64,000 nucleotides of DNA from Methylococcus sp. Mc7 (GCF_019285515.1 NZ_CP079095.1:2698501-2762500), one strand, 5' to 3'; numbered from the stretch's first letter, positions 25,720-34,700 are shown. The notes: generated from the letters alone by a model not told the origin. Program-made: numbers and translations.

Positions 25720-25725
25720 TTAGCG
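25601..25725 (+). other. attC-like recombination site
   Basis: The R'' box is ACCGAAC (25601-25607) and the R' box position is GTTAGCG (25719-25725). The L'' segment CTGCAG pairs with the L' segment CTGAG, leaving one unpaired G, the extrahelical base typical of attC bottom strands. Inner pairing continues with ACCCC/GGGGT and a terminal hairpin CTTTCCG/CGGAAAG around 25666-25688. The total length of 125 bp is within the known range of about 60-140 bp. Confidence 0.75.
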
Positions 25726-26031
25726 ATTCAACCTCGCGGAAAACGGCCCGGCCGGTGGAGTGAAGAAACAGGGGTTCTGGGTTAAGGTCATGGAGAGCGC
25801 CGGACATGGCCGGTAGAGCAATGGTGCTTCGAGCCCGTGCGTTAGAGGTGCCGTTGAGTCCGTCTCCTGGCGATCCTGCTTTGGGGGCGGGGTTTCCGCC
25901 GTCCGTCGCTTCTGCTGTCGCCGGTTCCTTGGGCCTCTCGGTCTCGATGGCGCTGGCTCCATGCCCAGGCGCCTTCGTTACGGTACTTCGGGTCGTGTTT
26001 GCCTGGGATTTTCCCGCCTGAGGACACGAAT
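25726..26031. other. Non-coding spacer between the cassette and ppx
   Basis: I see no supported gene, RNA or repeat in these 306 bases. Short open frames on both strands lack homology and ribosome sites. Confidence 0.5.
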
Positions 26032-27585
26032 TCAGGCGAAATTCAGCACCAGGTCCGCTCCCCGCAGGTATTCGGCTTCCTGTTCCAGGTCGGCGCTGGT
26101 GAGGGGGTGGTCGTTGAGCCAGCCTTCGGGAAAGCGCAAGGCGATGGCATTGCCTCGGCGCTCCAGCGTCGTGTGCGGCGGGACGTTGTGGCGGCTGCGG
26201 TTGAGGACGACGGCGAGCCGCAGTATCACCGCGAGGGTTTTTCCCGTCTCATTCCAAGGCGCGGGCAGTTCGCGGAACAGCTTGGCCTGGAACTTTCGCC
26301 GGTGGGCGCGGATCAGCGCGGCGAGGATGTTCTGCTCGTGGCGTGAGAATCCCGCCAGATCGGCGTTGGCGGCGATGTAGGCGCCGTGTTTCTGATACTG
26401 GCTGTGGGCGATGTCCAGGCCGATTTCGTGCAGTTCCGCCGCCCAGTCCAGCCAGAGCCGGGCGACGTCGCGGTCGATGGTGCCGGTCCAGGGCCATTGT
26501 TCCAACAGATGGCGGGCGGTGTCGCGTACCCGGCCGGCATGGGTGGCGTCGACGTGGTAGCGCGCCGCCAGGGCCGACACGCTGCGGCCGCGGACGTCGT
26601 CGTCGAACAGGCGGCCCAGCAGATCGTACAGCAGTCCCTCGCGCAGGGCGCCGTCCGCGACCTTCATGAGGGGGACGCGCAGCACGTTGAAGGCGGCATG
26701 GACGATCGCTGCCCCGCCAACGATGATGGGCCGGCGCTCGGGACTGAGTTCGGGAAGCGTCAAGCGGTCGACGTGGCCAGCCGCAAGGATCGCGTCCGCC
26801 AGGCGGTTCAGTCCTTCCGGGGTGATGCCGTCCCGGCTCCAGCCCGCGGCCTGGATGATGCGCTGGATTACGCGCAAGGTGCCGGATGAGCCGACCGCTT
26901 CGTCCCAGCGGTCGCGGTTGAAGACATGCTCGATCGGTTCGAGTTCCTGTTCGGCGTGGAGGACCGCGCGCCGGAAGCGCTTGGGCGTGATCTTGCCGTC
27001 TCCGAAATGGGCGAGGCTCATGGAGACGCAGCCCAGGCGCAGGCTTTCCTTGTCGCGTGGGGCGTTGTCCACGCCGATGATGAATTCGGTGCTGCCGCCG
27101 CCGATGTCCATGACCATCCGGCGCCGGCCGTTGGCGGCCAGGCTTTGCGCGACGCCCAGATAGGTGAGGCGGGCTTCCTCGATGCCGGAAATGATCTCGA
27201 TGGGATGACCCAGCGCCTGTTCCGCCATGATCAGGAAAGCCTGGGCGTTGCGGGCGGCCCGGAGTGTATTGGTGCCCACGGCGCGGACGGTGCCGGGCGG
27301 CATGTCGCGTACCCGCTGGCCGAAGCGTTCCAGGCATTCCAGCGCGCGCAGCTGGACCTCCGGACTCAGATTGCGCGCCGGCGTGAGGCCTGCGGCCAGG
27401 CGGACCATTTCGCGCAGGCGGTCGACCACGACCAGTTCGCTGCCGCGAAGGCTGGCGACGATCATGTGGAAGCTGTTGGAACCGAGGTCGACGGCGGCGA
27501 CGAGTTCCGGCGGGGGGCGGCGGCCTTGCGGCCCGCGGTTTGCGCTGGAAACCGGGGACGAGGCGGCGGGAGGGTTCTGATACAA
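26032..27585 (-). CDS. ppx: Exopolyphosphatase / guanosine pentaphosphate phosphatase (Ppx/GppA)
   Basis: A 517-residue ASKHA-fold phosphatase. The phosphate-1 motif is VAAVDLGSNSFHMIVA, GTNTLRAARNAQAFL and ISGIEEARLTYLGV follow, and the phosphate-2 motif is VMDIGGGSTEFIIG. A C-terminal HD-like domain follows (LHEIGLDIAHSQYQKHGAYIA). It removes terminal phosphate from polyphosphate or converts pppGpp to ppGpp. The start is taken as TTG at 27585, with AAGG 8 nt upstream; no ATG or GTG gives the first motif a normal leader. It is divergent from the ABC exporter. Confidence 0.9.
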   Translation of the reverse strand: MYQNPPAASSPVSSANRGPQGRRPPPELVAAVDLGSNSFHMIVASLRGSELVVVDRLREMVRLAAGLTPARNLSPEVQLRALECLERFGQRVRDMPPGTVRAVGTNTLRAARNAQAFLIMAEQALGHPIEIISGIEEARLTYLGVAQSLAANGRRRMVMDIGGGSTEFIIGVDNAPRDKESLRLGCVSMSLAHFGDGKITPKRFRRAVLHAEQELEPIEHVFNRDRWDEAVGSSGTLRVIQRIIQAAGWSRDGITPEGLNRLADAILAAGHVDRLTLPELSPERRPIIVGGAAIVHAAFNVLRVPLMKVADGALREGLLYDLLGRLFDDDVRGRSVSALAARYHVDATHAGRVRDTARHLLEQWPWTGTIDRDVARLWLDWAAELHEIGLDIAHSQYQKHGAYIAANADLAGFSRHEQNILAALIRAHRRKFQAKLFRELPAPWNETGKTLAVILRLAVVLNRSRHNVPPHTTLERRGNAIALRFPEGWLNDHPLTSADLEQEAEYLRGADLVLNFA

Positions 27586-27649
27586 TGGTTGGCCTTGAAT
27601 GCGGGGGAACGGATGCCTCCATTGTAATCAATCGAGCCGTTAAATTTCC

Positions 27650-28576
27650 GTGACGCCGGCCCTCTCCATCCGCAATCTCCGCAAGACCTACCGCAACGGA
27701 CACGAGGCGCTCAAGGGCATCGACCTGGATGTGGCGGCGGGGGACTTCTTCGCCCTGCTGGGGCCGAACGGCGCCGGCAAGTCCACCACCATCGGCATCC
27801 TGAGTTCCCTGGTGACCAAGACCGCGGGAACCGTGCGCATCTTCGGCCACGATCTCGACCGCGAGCGGGAAGCCGCCAAGCGCTGCCTGGGGCTGGTCCC
27901 GCAGGAAGTCAATTTCAACCAGTTCGAGAAAGTCATCGACGTCGTGGTCAACCAGGCGGGCTATTACGGCATCCCCCGCCGCGAGGCCCGTCGCCGCGCC
28001 GAGGAGTGCATCACCCAGTTGGGGCTCTGGGACAAGCGCAATTCCGTCTCCCGCCAGTTGTCCGGCGGCATGAAGCGGCGCCTGATGATCGCCCGTGCGC
28101 TGGTGCACCGGCCGCGGCTGCTGATCCTCGATGAGCCGACAGCGGGGGTCGACATCGAGATCCGCCGTTCGATGTGGGCACTGCTGCGCCGCATCAACCG
28201 GGAAGGCACGACCATCATCCTGACCACCCATTACCTGGAAGAAGCCGAAAACCTCTGCCGCCACATCGCCATCATCAATCACGGGCGGATCGTGGAGCAC
28301 AGCGACATGGCCAGTCTGCTGGCCAAGCTGGAGGCGAACGCCTTCATCCTGGAACTGCGCCACCCCGTATCGGCGCTGCCCGAGGTTCCCGGCTACCGGC
28401 TGGAGCTGCGGGGCGAGCGCAGCGTCCTGGCCACGGTGCCGACGGAACTGGGCGTCCACGGCCTGTTCGACGCGCTCGGCCAAGCCGGCATCGAGGTGGC
28501 GAGCTTGCGCAATGCGGCGAACCGGCTGGAACAGCTTTTCGTGGACATGCTCGAGACTTCCGAAGACGACATCTGA
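27650..28576 (+). CDS. ABC transporter ATP-binding protein (YadG-like)
   Basis: The 308-residue ATPase has Walker A LLGPNGAGKST, a Q-loop in LGLVPQEVNFN, signature LSGGMKRRL, Walker B LLILDEPTAGVD and an H-loop TTHYLEEAENL. The extra C-terminal domain (about 220-308) is typical of ABC-2 exporters. GTG start at 27650. It pairs with the permease gene 6 bp downstream. The substrate of the YadGH family is not established; export is expected. Confidence 0.9.
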   Translation: MTPALSIRNLRKTYRNGHEALKGIDLDVAAGDFFALLGPNGAGKSTTIGILSSLVTKTAGTVRIFGHDLDREREAAKRCLGLVPQEVNFNQFEKVIDVVVNQAGYYGIPRREARRRAEECITQLGLWDKRNSVSRQLSGGMKRRLMIARALVHRPRLLILDEPTAGVDIEIRRSMWALLRRINREGTTIILTTHYLEEAENLCRHIAIINHGRIVEHSDMASLLAKLEANAFILELRHPVSALPEVPGYRLELRGERSVLATVPTELGVHGLFDALGQAGIEVASLRNAANRLEQLFVDMLETSEDDI

Positions 28577-28582
28577 GCCGAT

Positions 28583-29347
28583 ATGACATACCGCGTCGCC
28601 CTCCAGACCATCCTGTTCAAGGAAATCTACCGGTTCCTGCGGATCTGGCCGCAGACCGTGCTGCCGCCCGCGGTGACCACGGGGCTGTATTTCCTGATCT
28701 TCGGCACGGTGGTCGGCGCCCGGATCGGCGAAATGGGCGGTTTCAGCTATATCGACTACATCGTCCCCGGCGTGGTCCTGATGTCGGTCATCACCAACTC
28801 GTACATGAACGTCGTGTCCTCGTTCTATTCCACCAAGTTCCAGCACAACATCGAGGAACTGCTGGTCGCGCCGGTGCCCGATGGTGTGATTCTGGCGGGC
28901 TACGTCGGCGGCGGGGTGGTGCGGGGGCTGGTGGTCGGCGGGGTGGTGCTCGCGATCTCGGCGCTGTTCGCCGATTTCCACCCGGCGCATCCCTGGGCGG
29001 TGGCGGCCATGTTCGTGCTGACGGCGACCCTGTTTTCCCTGGCGGGTTTCCTGAACGCGATATTCGCCAACAGCTTCGACGACATTTCCATCGTCCCGAA
29101 TTTCGTGCTCACGCCGCTGGTCTACCTGGGCGGGGTGTTCTACTCGATCGAACTGCTGCCGGATTTCTGGCGGGAGGCTTCGCGCTTCAACCCCATCCTG
29201 TACATGATCAACGCCTTCCGCTACGGCTTCCTGGGGATTTCCGACGTGCCGGTCACACTGGCCTTCGCCATGGTGGGGATATTGATCCTGGGTCTGGCGC
29301 TGGCGGCGCTGATCCTGCTGCGGCGGGGAACGGGCCTCAAGGCTTGA
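28583..29347 (+). CDS. ABC-2 type permease (YadH-like)
   Basis: A 254-residue inner-membrane protein with six predicted helices. Family segments are LFKEIYRFLRIWPQTVLPP, YIDYIVPGVVLMSVITNSY, FSTKFQHNIEEL-like text at FYSTKFQHNIEELLVAPV, and TPLVYLGGVFYSIELLPDFW. It forms the channel of the exporter with the preceding ATPase. Its 3' end overlaps the convergent fnr gene by 11 bp. Confidence 0.9.
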   Translation: MTYRVALQTILFKEIYRFLRIWPQTVLPPAVTTGLYFLIFGTVVGARIGEMGGFSYIDYIVPGVVLMSVITNSYMNVVSSFYSTKFQHNIEELLVAPVPDGVILAGYVGGGVVRGLVVGGVVLAISALFADFHPAHPWAVAAMFVLTATLFSLAGFLNAIFANSFDDISIVPNFVLTPLVYLGGVFYSIELLPDFWREASRFNPILYMINAFRYGFLGISDVPVTLAFAMVGILILGLALAALILLRRGTGLKA

Positions 29348-30074
29348 GCAACTGGTCGCCCCTGGCGATCCGTTTCAAGGCGGCGGTGTCGAGGATCTGG
29401 ACGTTGCGGCTGTTGATGGTGATCACGCCCTCCTTGGCGAACTGGCTGAGAATGCGGCTCACGGTTTCCAGCGCCATCCCCAAGTATTCGCCGATCTCCT
29501 GCCGGGTCAGGCTCAGGCGGAACTCGGCGCCGGAAAATCCGCGCTGCTGCAGGCGTTCGGACAGATCGGCGAGAAAGGCGGCGACACGCGCCTCGGCAGG
29601 CCGCTTGGCAAGCAGGGCCAGATCGGTGGCGCTGTCGATGCTCTTGCCCGCATGCCGGAACAGCTCGCGCAGGAGTTTGGGCACTTCCCGGCACAGGGAG
29701 TCCAGCTGGGCGGCGGGCAGCTCGCAATAGCTGAAGGTTTCCAACGCGATGGCGGAGCACTGGTGGATGTCCGTGGACAGGCCGTCGAACCCGAGCAGTT
29801 CGCCCGGCAGCAGGAATGCGGAGACGAATTCCTCGCCGCGCCGGTCCTGGGCGATCAGCTTGGCGGTGCCGGCCTTGATCGCGATGATGCCGCGGAAGGA
29901 ATCGCCGCGCCGGTACAGGTATTCCCCGCGTGCCAGGGTCTTCCTGCGTCCGACGATGTCGGCGATCCGGTCGACGTCTTCCTGGGCGAGGCCGCGCGGT
30001 ATGCAGAGCGAATTGAGGCTGCAGTTGGTACAGGTGACGCGGAGTTTTTGGGAGACGTTGGGCTGGTGTTCCAT
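29337..30074 (-). CDS. fnr: FNR-type oxygen-sensing transcription regulator
   Basis: A 245-residue Crp/Fnr protein. Cys15, Cys18 and Cys24 (CTNCSLNSLC) plus Cys117 (SYCELP) match the four [4Fe-4S] ligands of E. coli FNR. The cyclic-nucleotide-like barrel covers residues 35-130, and the HTH is TRQEIGEYLGMALETVSRILSQF with the E--SR recognition residues. It should control oxygen-limited gene expression, which matters for a methanotroph at low O2. The Cys set argues against a CRP or DNR role. Confidence 0.9.
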   Translation of the reverse strand: MEHQPNVSQKLRVTCTNCSLNSLCIPRGLAQEDVDRIADIVGRRKTLARGEYLYRRGDSFRGIIAIKAGTAKLIAQDRRGEEFVSAFLLPGELLGFDGLSTDIHQCSAIALETFSYCELPAAQLDSLCREVPKLLRELFRHAGKSIDSATDLALLAKRPAEARVAAFLADLSERLQQRGFSGAEFRLSLTRQEIGEYLGMALETVSRILSQFAKEGVITINSRNVQILDTAALKRIARGDQLLKP

Positions 30075-30169
30075 GTCAGGTCTGGCTGGTCCCGGCCGTT
30101 TCCTTATCCTTGACGAAGCGATGGACCCGCTTTGCAGGACGCCGGCGGCGAAAAGCGCAAGGATAACAT

Positions 30170-30197
30170 CCGGAAGGCGCCTCAGCGCGCCTTCCGG
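30170..30197. terminator. Inverted repeat between fnr and the GH57 pair
   Basis: CCGGAAGGCGC (30170-30180) pairs with GCGCCTTCCGG (30187-30197), an 11-bp stem with a 6-nt loop, 22 bp past the end of the minus-strand GH57 gene. There is no clean T tract on the minus side. Confidence 0.55.
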
Positions 30198-30218
30198 TCG
30201 GGATATTTTGCGGTTTTC

Positions 30219-31679
30219 TCAGAAATCGTGCTGGAGGATGGACAGGGTGCGGCGGCAAAGCTCCCGGCCGTAGTCGGTCCACAGCCCCTGTCCCCAGTAA
30301 CGGTAGCAGCTCGTCTGCGCGGTCAGCAGGTGGAACAGGGCCTTGCGGTAGCGCGCTTCGGCGGGGCTCACGCCGGTTGCGATGGCCTTGGCGTTGAACG
30401 CCACGCTGGCTTCCTCCATCGGCCCCAGCACGTTCTCGTAGCCGCGCACCCAGGAGATGTCGTTGGTCCAGCTCCCGCCCTCCATGTGGAAGCGGTGGTC
30501 TTCCTTCTTCAATTTCTCGATGGTGTGGGCCAGCTTGTCCGGGCCGTCGCCCGGCTGGAAGCGTTCCCAGATCTTTTTCTGGTGGATCGGCTGGAGCTCG
30601 GGCAGGTCGGATTCCCGGATGCCCAGGCCGAACAGGAATTCCAGGTATTCGGTGGCGTTCATCAGCGGGGTGTCGCTGCCGCTGGCTTCGTGCACCACTT
30701 CCATGAACTTGGGCGGGAATTCGTTCATCATCACCCCGCCGTTCTCGCCGTCGGCGATCTGGGTGACCAGGGGCGGCACGCTCTTGCCGGCAAGTTCACA
30801 GCGCGACAGGCTTTTCGCTTCGTAATAGGGCTGCATCTGCGCAACCAGCTTGGTGTCGCTGCCCTGGGTCTTGACGATGGCGATGATGCTGACGCTCTCG
30901 CCGGCGGAATTGCGGCACACCAGCCGGTGGGGCAGGTGCTTCAGCTCCGGCCCCCAGCCGTTCTCGGGACGCTCCACCGTGTGCTCCTGCACCAGCACCC
31001 ACAGGTAGCCGCAGTCCTTGAGGGTCTTGATGTATTCGTAGGCGACGTCGGGATGATTGGGCAGCGCCATCTCGGAAGGTGAGAAGCCGCGCACCCGCTC
31101 CAGGGCCTCCAGGCCGAAGATGCCGGCGAAATGCTGCTGCCAGGCCTTGACGTGCAGCCGGAAGTCCTGGCTCGGGGTGGACGGCGCGACCGCGTGCCCC
31201 CAGGGGCAGCCCAGCCACTCCACGGCGCGGCGGTATTCCGGATGGCAGGTGATGGTCTTCAGGCTGTCGAAGACGTCGTCCAGGCCCATCTTGCGCAGGC
31301 CGTGGAACAGCGTGCCCGAGTATTCCAGCATCACCCGCGGTTCCTTGCCTTCCTGCATGAGCTGGGGGATGAATTCGCCCATGCGCTTGTAGCACCAGTG
31401 GAACACGGGCGCATTGTGGTTGTCGCCGATGTGCTGGTTCTCCATCATGTACTGGAGGTTGCTGATGATCTCGGCGCTGGCGAGGTCGCCGCCGCCGGCC
31501 GGTATGAGCGGCTGGTGCATGTGCAGGGCGATGGCGCAGGCGCCGCGGACGCGATCGAAAGCGATCGGGCTCGAGGGCCTGAAGACCTCTGCCGGGCGAT
31601 GCTTCAGCGCCTCTTCGATCCGGTTTTCGCTGCCGCAGATGTTGGGCAGGCCGTCCACGTATTCCGCTATCTCAGTCAT
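30219..31679 (-). CDS. Glycoside hydrolase family 57 (amylase/branching-type), copy 1
   Basis: A 486-residue GH57 enzyme. HMHQP (near residue 55) is family region 1. The nucleophile-type Glu is E203 in GFSPSEMALPN, and the acid/base-type Asp is D310 in IADGENGG. The C-terminal helical domain has LLTAQTSCYRYWGQGLWTDYG. GH57 members act on alpha-glucans (amylase, 4-alpha-glucanotransferase or branching enzyme), and no signal peptide suggests glycogen in the cytoplasm. ATG 31679 has GAGGAG 8 nt upstream; a TTG 6 bp further up is less likely. A second GH57 gene lies 90 bp upstream on the same strand. Confidence 0.85.
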   Translation of the reverse strand: MTEIAEYVDGLPNICGSENRIEEALKHRPAEVFRPSSPIAFDRVRGACAIALHMHQPLIPAGGGDLASAEIISNLQYMMENQHIGDNHNAPVFHWCYKRMGEFIPQLMQEGKEPRVMLEYSGTLFHGLRKMGLDDVFDSLKTITCHPEYRRAVEWLGCPWGHAVAPSTPSQDFRLHVKAWQQHFAGIFGLEALERVRGFSPSEMALPNHPDVAYEYIKTLKDCGYLWVLVQEHTVERPENGWGPELKHLPHRLVCRNSAGESVSIIAIVKTQGSDTKLVAQMQPYYEAKSLSRCELAGKSVPPLVTQIADGENGGVMMNEFPPKFMEVVHEASGSDTPLMNATEYLEFLFGLGIRESDLPELQPIHQKKIWERFQPGDGPDKLAHTIEKLKKEDHRFHMEGGSWTNDISWVRGYENVLGPMEEASVAFNAKAIATGVSPAEARYRKALFHLLTAQTSCYRYWGQGLWTDYGRELCRRTLSILQHDF

Positions 31680-31769
31680 GAACAACTCCTCGAATTGGGG
31701 CGGGGGAATGCAAGTAACGTCCGGTAATGATACACAAGCGGTTGCGCCGGATTGGTGTCCGCCCGCGGG

Positions 31770-32996
31770 CTATTTGGGCGTTTCCGGTTGACGCCGAGTT
31801 TCCAGCGCCACGATGCCCGTTTCAGAATCCGCTGACGGGCGGGCGGCGAGGTGACGTGCCAGGGCGGCTTGGGCTTCCTCCAGATCGGCGCGGGCGCGTC
31901 CGACCCAATCCTCTCCCCAATAGAAGTTGCAGCTCGTTTCCGCCCGCAGCAACCGCCAGAGCGCCGTGTCCAGTTCGTGTCCGGCCCGCTGTGCACCGGC
32001 CTTGTCGAATTCGGCGTGCAGGGCGTCGCTCAAGGCTTGGAGTTCGGCCAGTCCGCGCTTTTGCGCTTCCGATCCCGTCCACTGGGTGAAGTCGCGGCCG
32101 TGGTGCCAGCCGGTGTTCCAGGCGCCGGTCTTGACCTTGACCTCGCCGAACACCCCGTAGCGGTCCAGGTAGTCGTGGATGAAGGCCGGCTGGATATCGC
32201 CGCCCTTGCGCGCCGCCGCCAGCAGCGGCTGGTAGAACGCCCCCCAGAAATTGGCCTCGTGGGTGGTGTTGCGGAACCAGCCGCCGTTCTCGCCGTCGGT
32301 GCAGGTGGTGACCAGCGGCTCGAAATTGCACCACTTGGTGCGCTCCTTCAGCTCGTTCTCGAACCAGCCCGGCTCCATCCCCGCTTCCTGGGCATCCGAC
32401 AGGTCGCGGTCGCGCACGATGACGATGATCTCCATGCTGCCGTGGCGGGCGATGTGGGGACGGTAGCGGATTTCCTGCCAAGCCATGGGGGTGACCGGCT
32501 CCACGTGTTCGCTGTCGACGATCACGTAACGGTAGCCGCATTTGCGCAGGAGGGGGATCAGCTCCATGGAGAAACCCATTTCCGGCGGCCAGAAGCCGTT
32601 GAAGCGCTGGCGCCAGAACACATGGCCGGCGATGCCCTGCCAGCGTTTGAGGTGTTCGAGCCGGTCGCGCTCGGGAATCAGCGGCAGCACCGGGTGGTAG
32701 TAGCCGGTGCCGAGGATGTCGATGACGGACTGGTTCTGCCAGTGCCAGAGCAGCGAGCCGCAGTCGACGATGCCGTAAACCCGTTCCTGGAAGCCCGGGC
32801 TGGAGAGGGTTTCCAGCAGGGTGCCGGAGACCGACAGATGCACCCGGCCGACGTCGGAAAAGTCCCACAGCGAGCGGGCGATGCGGTCGTAGGCGAACAG
32901 GATTTCCTTGGCTTCCCAGTCCTGATGGTCGAGCAGGTGTTCCAGGTTGCCGGGAGGCTGGTGCAGGTTCAGCACCAGGGCATGGTGGATGGTCAT
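31770..32996 (-). CDS. Glycoside hydrolase family 57, copy 2
   Basis: A 408-residue GH57 enzyme starting MTIHHALVLNLHQPPGNL (region 1 is LHQP). The Glu region is FNGFWPPEMGFS (E139) and the Asp region is CTDGENGGW (D234). The C-terminal domain ends with ETSCNFYWGEDWVGRARADLEEA, parallel to copy 1. The two are clearly diverged paralogues placed in tandem. The shorter spacing before the Glu suggests a different chain-length or linkage preference. The exact activity cannot be assigned. Confidence 0.85.
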   Translation of the reverse strand: MTIHHALVLNLHQPPGNLEHLLDHQDWEAKEILFAYDRIARSLWDFSDVGRVHLSVSGTLLETLSSPGFQERVYGIVDCGSLLWHWQNQSVIDILGTGYYHPVLPLIPERDRLEHLKRWQGIAGHVFWRQRFNGFWPPEMGFSMELIPLLRKCGYRYVIVDSEHVEPVTPMAWQEIRYRPHIARHGSMEIIVIVRDRDLSDAQEAGMEPGWFENELKERTKWCNFEPLVTTCTDGENGGWFRNTTHEANFWGAFYQPLLAAARKGGDIQPAFIHDYLDRYGVFGEVKVKTGAWNTGWHHGRDFTQWTGSEAQKRGLAELQALSDALHAEFDKAGAQRAGHELDTALWRLLRAETSCNFYWGEDWVGRARADLEEAQAALARHLAARPSADSETGIVALETRRQPETPK

Positions 32997-33189
32997 CGTC
33001 GCTGGACTCCGGATAACGTCGTTTTCGTCGTGGATGGGCGGTTTGGCAGACTATTTGCTCGATAGTGGTTGAGACATTGGCGCCGCCGGAACGATCAAGG
33101 CCGCAGGTCCCGGCTCCCGCCGGGCGGGGCGCGGCCTTGGGCCGCCGCGGCCGTTGTCCCGAACCCTACAACCGATCCGACACTGTACG

Positions 33190-33945
33190 ATGTTCCGACG
33201 CATATCGACACGTGAAGCGCGCGAAGTGATCGCGACGAAAGAGCCGCTGCTGCTCGACGTCCGCGATGCCGCCGCCTACCGCGGCGGCCACATACCCGGC
33301 GCGCTGCTGTTCTCCGATCTCAATCCGCTGGAACTGCGCAGGAGCCTGCCGCGCGACAAGCCTTTGCTCGTGTACTGCTATCACGGCATCGCCAGCCAGG
33401 ACGTCGCCCAGATGTTCGCCGATTTCGGTTTCGGCGAAGTATACAGCCTGGACGGCGGTTTCGAGGCCTGGTACGCCGATACCGCCCAGGCGCCGGCCGA
33501 TTCATTGGCCGGCTGGCTGCGCGAGCACGGCTTCGAGCCGGGCGAGCCGAACCGGCAGGCCGGCGGGACATGGCCCCTCATCAAGGCCTGCCAGTTGGGA
33601 AGGGCCGATGTCGTCGAGGCGCTTGCCGCCGCCGGGGCGGACCTCACGGTGACCGACGCCTACGGCAACGACGCCCTGTGGGCTGCGTGCTACAGCGGGG
33701 ATCTTCCGACCATTGCGGCCCTGCTCGACGCCGGCGTCGATCCGGACCGCCGCAACCCTTCAGGCGCGACCGCCCTCATTTTCGCCGCCTCGTCCGGCAG
33801 GACCGAAGCCGTTTCGCTCCTGCTCGACCGCGGCGCCGATCCCGGCATCCGGACGGAGGACGATTTCACGGCCCTGGATCTTGCGGCTAACATCGAGACC
33901 CTCCGTCTGCTGCGGCGCGCGGAACGGCGCGAAAGCCATGCCTGA
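33190..33945 (+). CDS. Rhodanese-ankyrin fusion protein
   Basis: A 251-residue cytoplasmic protein. Residues 1-105 form a GlpE-like rhodanese domain: LLLDVRDAAAYRGGHIPGAL, then the active-site Cys63 in VYCYHGIAS and SLDGGFEAW. Residues 125-245 form three to four ankyrin repeats (TWPLIKACQLGRADVVEALAAAGADLT, DALWAACYSGDLPTIAALLDAGVD, TALIFAASSGRTEAVSLLLDRGADP). It would carry persulfide sulfur and bind a protein partner. The stop overlaps the start of the Fe-S LRV gene by 8 bp. The ATG at 33190 is chosen over a TTG at 33154 because it places the rhodanese domain at the N-terminus. Confidence 0.85.
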   Translation: MFRRISTREAREVIATKEPLLLDVRDAAAYRGGHIPGALLFSDLNPLELRRSLPRDKPLLVYCYHGIASQDVAQMFADFGFGEVYSLDGGFEAWYADTAQAPADSLAGWLREHGFEPGEPNRQAGGTWPLIKACQLGRADVVEALAAAGADLTVTDAYGNDALWAACYSGDLPTIAALLDAGVDPDRRNPSGATALIFAASSGRTEAVSLLLDRGADPGIRTEDDFTALDLAANIETLRLLRRAERRESHA

Positions 33946-34696
33946 GCCCGTCCCCGACCATGCCGCGACGGGCGCCGGTCCCGCCTCGGCGCCGGACTGC
34001 GGCGGCTGCGAATTCGAAAAGGATCTGCTGGCGGCGGGCCGCTGCGATCCGGCCGAGGCCTGCATCCAGGTTCTGAACAGCCGGCGGATCGACGGCTTCC
34101 TGAAGCGCAATCCGGCACTCGCCGAGCGCTATCTCTTCGACTCCCAATGGGAGCGCCGGGCCGTCGCCGCCCGTTATGCCGCCCAGAGCGCGCTCAAGCC
34201 GCTCTTGTTCGACGACGACGAGGCGGTCAGGCGCACCGTGGCCTATCGCGTGCCGGTGGACTGGCTGGAGGCCCTGATGCACGACGTCGACCGGGAGGTC
34301 CGGATCACCGTGGCCGACCGCCTGCCCGCGGAGCGGCTGGAGGCGATGGTGGGGGATACGGATTACCTGGTGCGGGTCTACGTGGCGCGGCGGATGCCGG
34401 CGGGCCGGCTGTTCCGCATGATCGCCGACCCGGACGAGCAGGTGCGCAAGGAAGTGGCGCGGCGGCTGCCGCCGCAGAGCCTCGCCCTGATGGCTTACGA
34501 CGAGAACCTGCAGGTCCGCCAGATCGTCGCCGAGCGGATGGATCCGGACAGCGCGACGCTGCTGCTGCGCGACCGCGAATGGCTGATCCGCTACCTCGCC
34601 GCCGTCAAGGCGCCGACGGAAGCCCTGCGGGAGCTGCTCGACGACCCGGTGGAAGAGGTGCGCGAGGTGGTCCGGGCGCGGCTGGCAGGGGGGTGA
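33938..34696 (+). CDS. LRV (leucine-rich repeat variant) iron-sulfur protein
   Basis: A 252-residue protein. The N-terminal Cys cluster is C21-x2-C24-x11-C36-x5-C42 (CGGCEFEKDLL, GRCDPAEAC), like the [4Fe-4S] site of the Azotobacter vinelandii LRV protein from its nif region. About eight 24-residue helical repeats follow, of the type DREVRITVADRLPAERLEAMVGD. Such superhelices bind other proteins. Overlap with the rhodanese-ankyrin gene suggests a shared job in sulfur or Fe-S handling. No nif genes are in the window, so a nitrogenase link is inference from family precedent. Confidence 0.82.
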   Translation: MPEPVPDHAATGAGPASAPDCGGCEFEKDLLAAGRCDPAEACIQVLNSRRIDGFLKRNPALAERYLFDSQWERRAVAARYAAQSALKPLLFDDDEAVRRTVAYRVPVDWLEALMHDVDREVRITVADRLPAERLEAMVGDTDYLVRVYVARRMPAGRLFRMIADPDEQVRKEVARRLPPQSLALMAYDENLQVRQIVAERMDPDSATLLLRDREWLIRYLAAVKAPTEALRELLDDPVEEVREVVRARLAGG

Positions 34697-34700
34697 CCGT

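Noticed and set aside
25726-25860. Possible second attC site (ATTCAAC at 25725-25731 with GTTAGAG near 25837)
   Set aside because: The boxes do not complement each other and no inner L-box pairing or extrahelical base was found.
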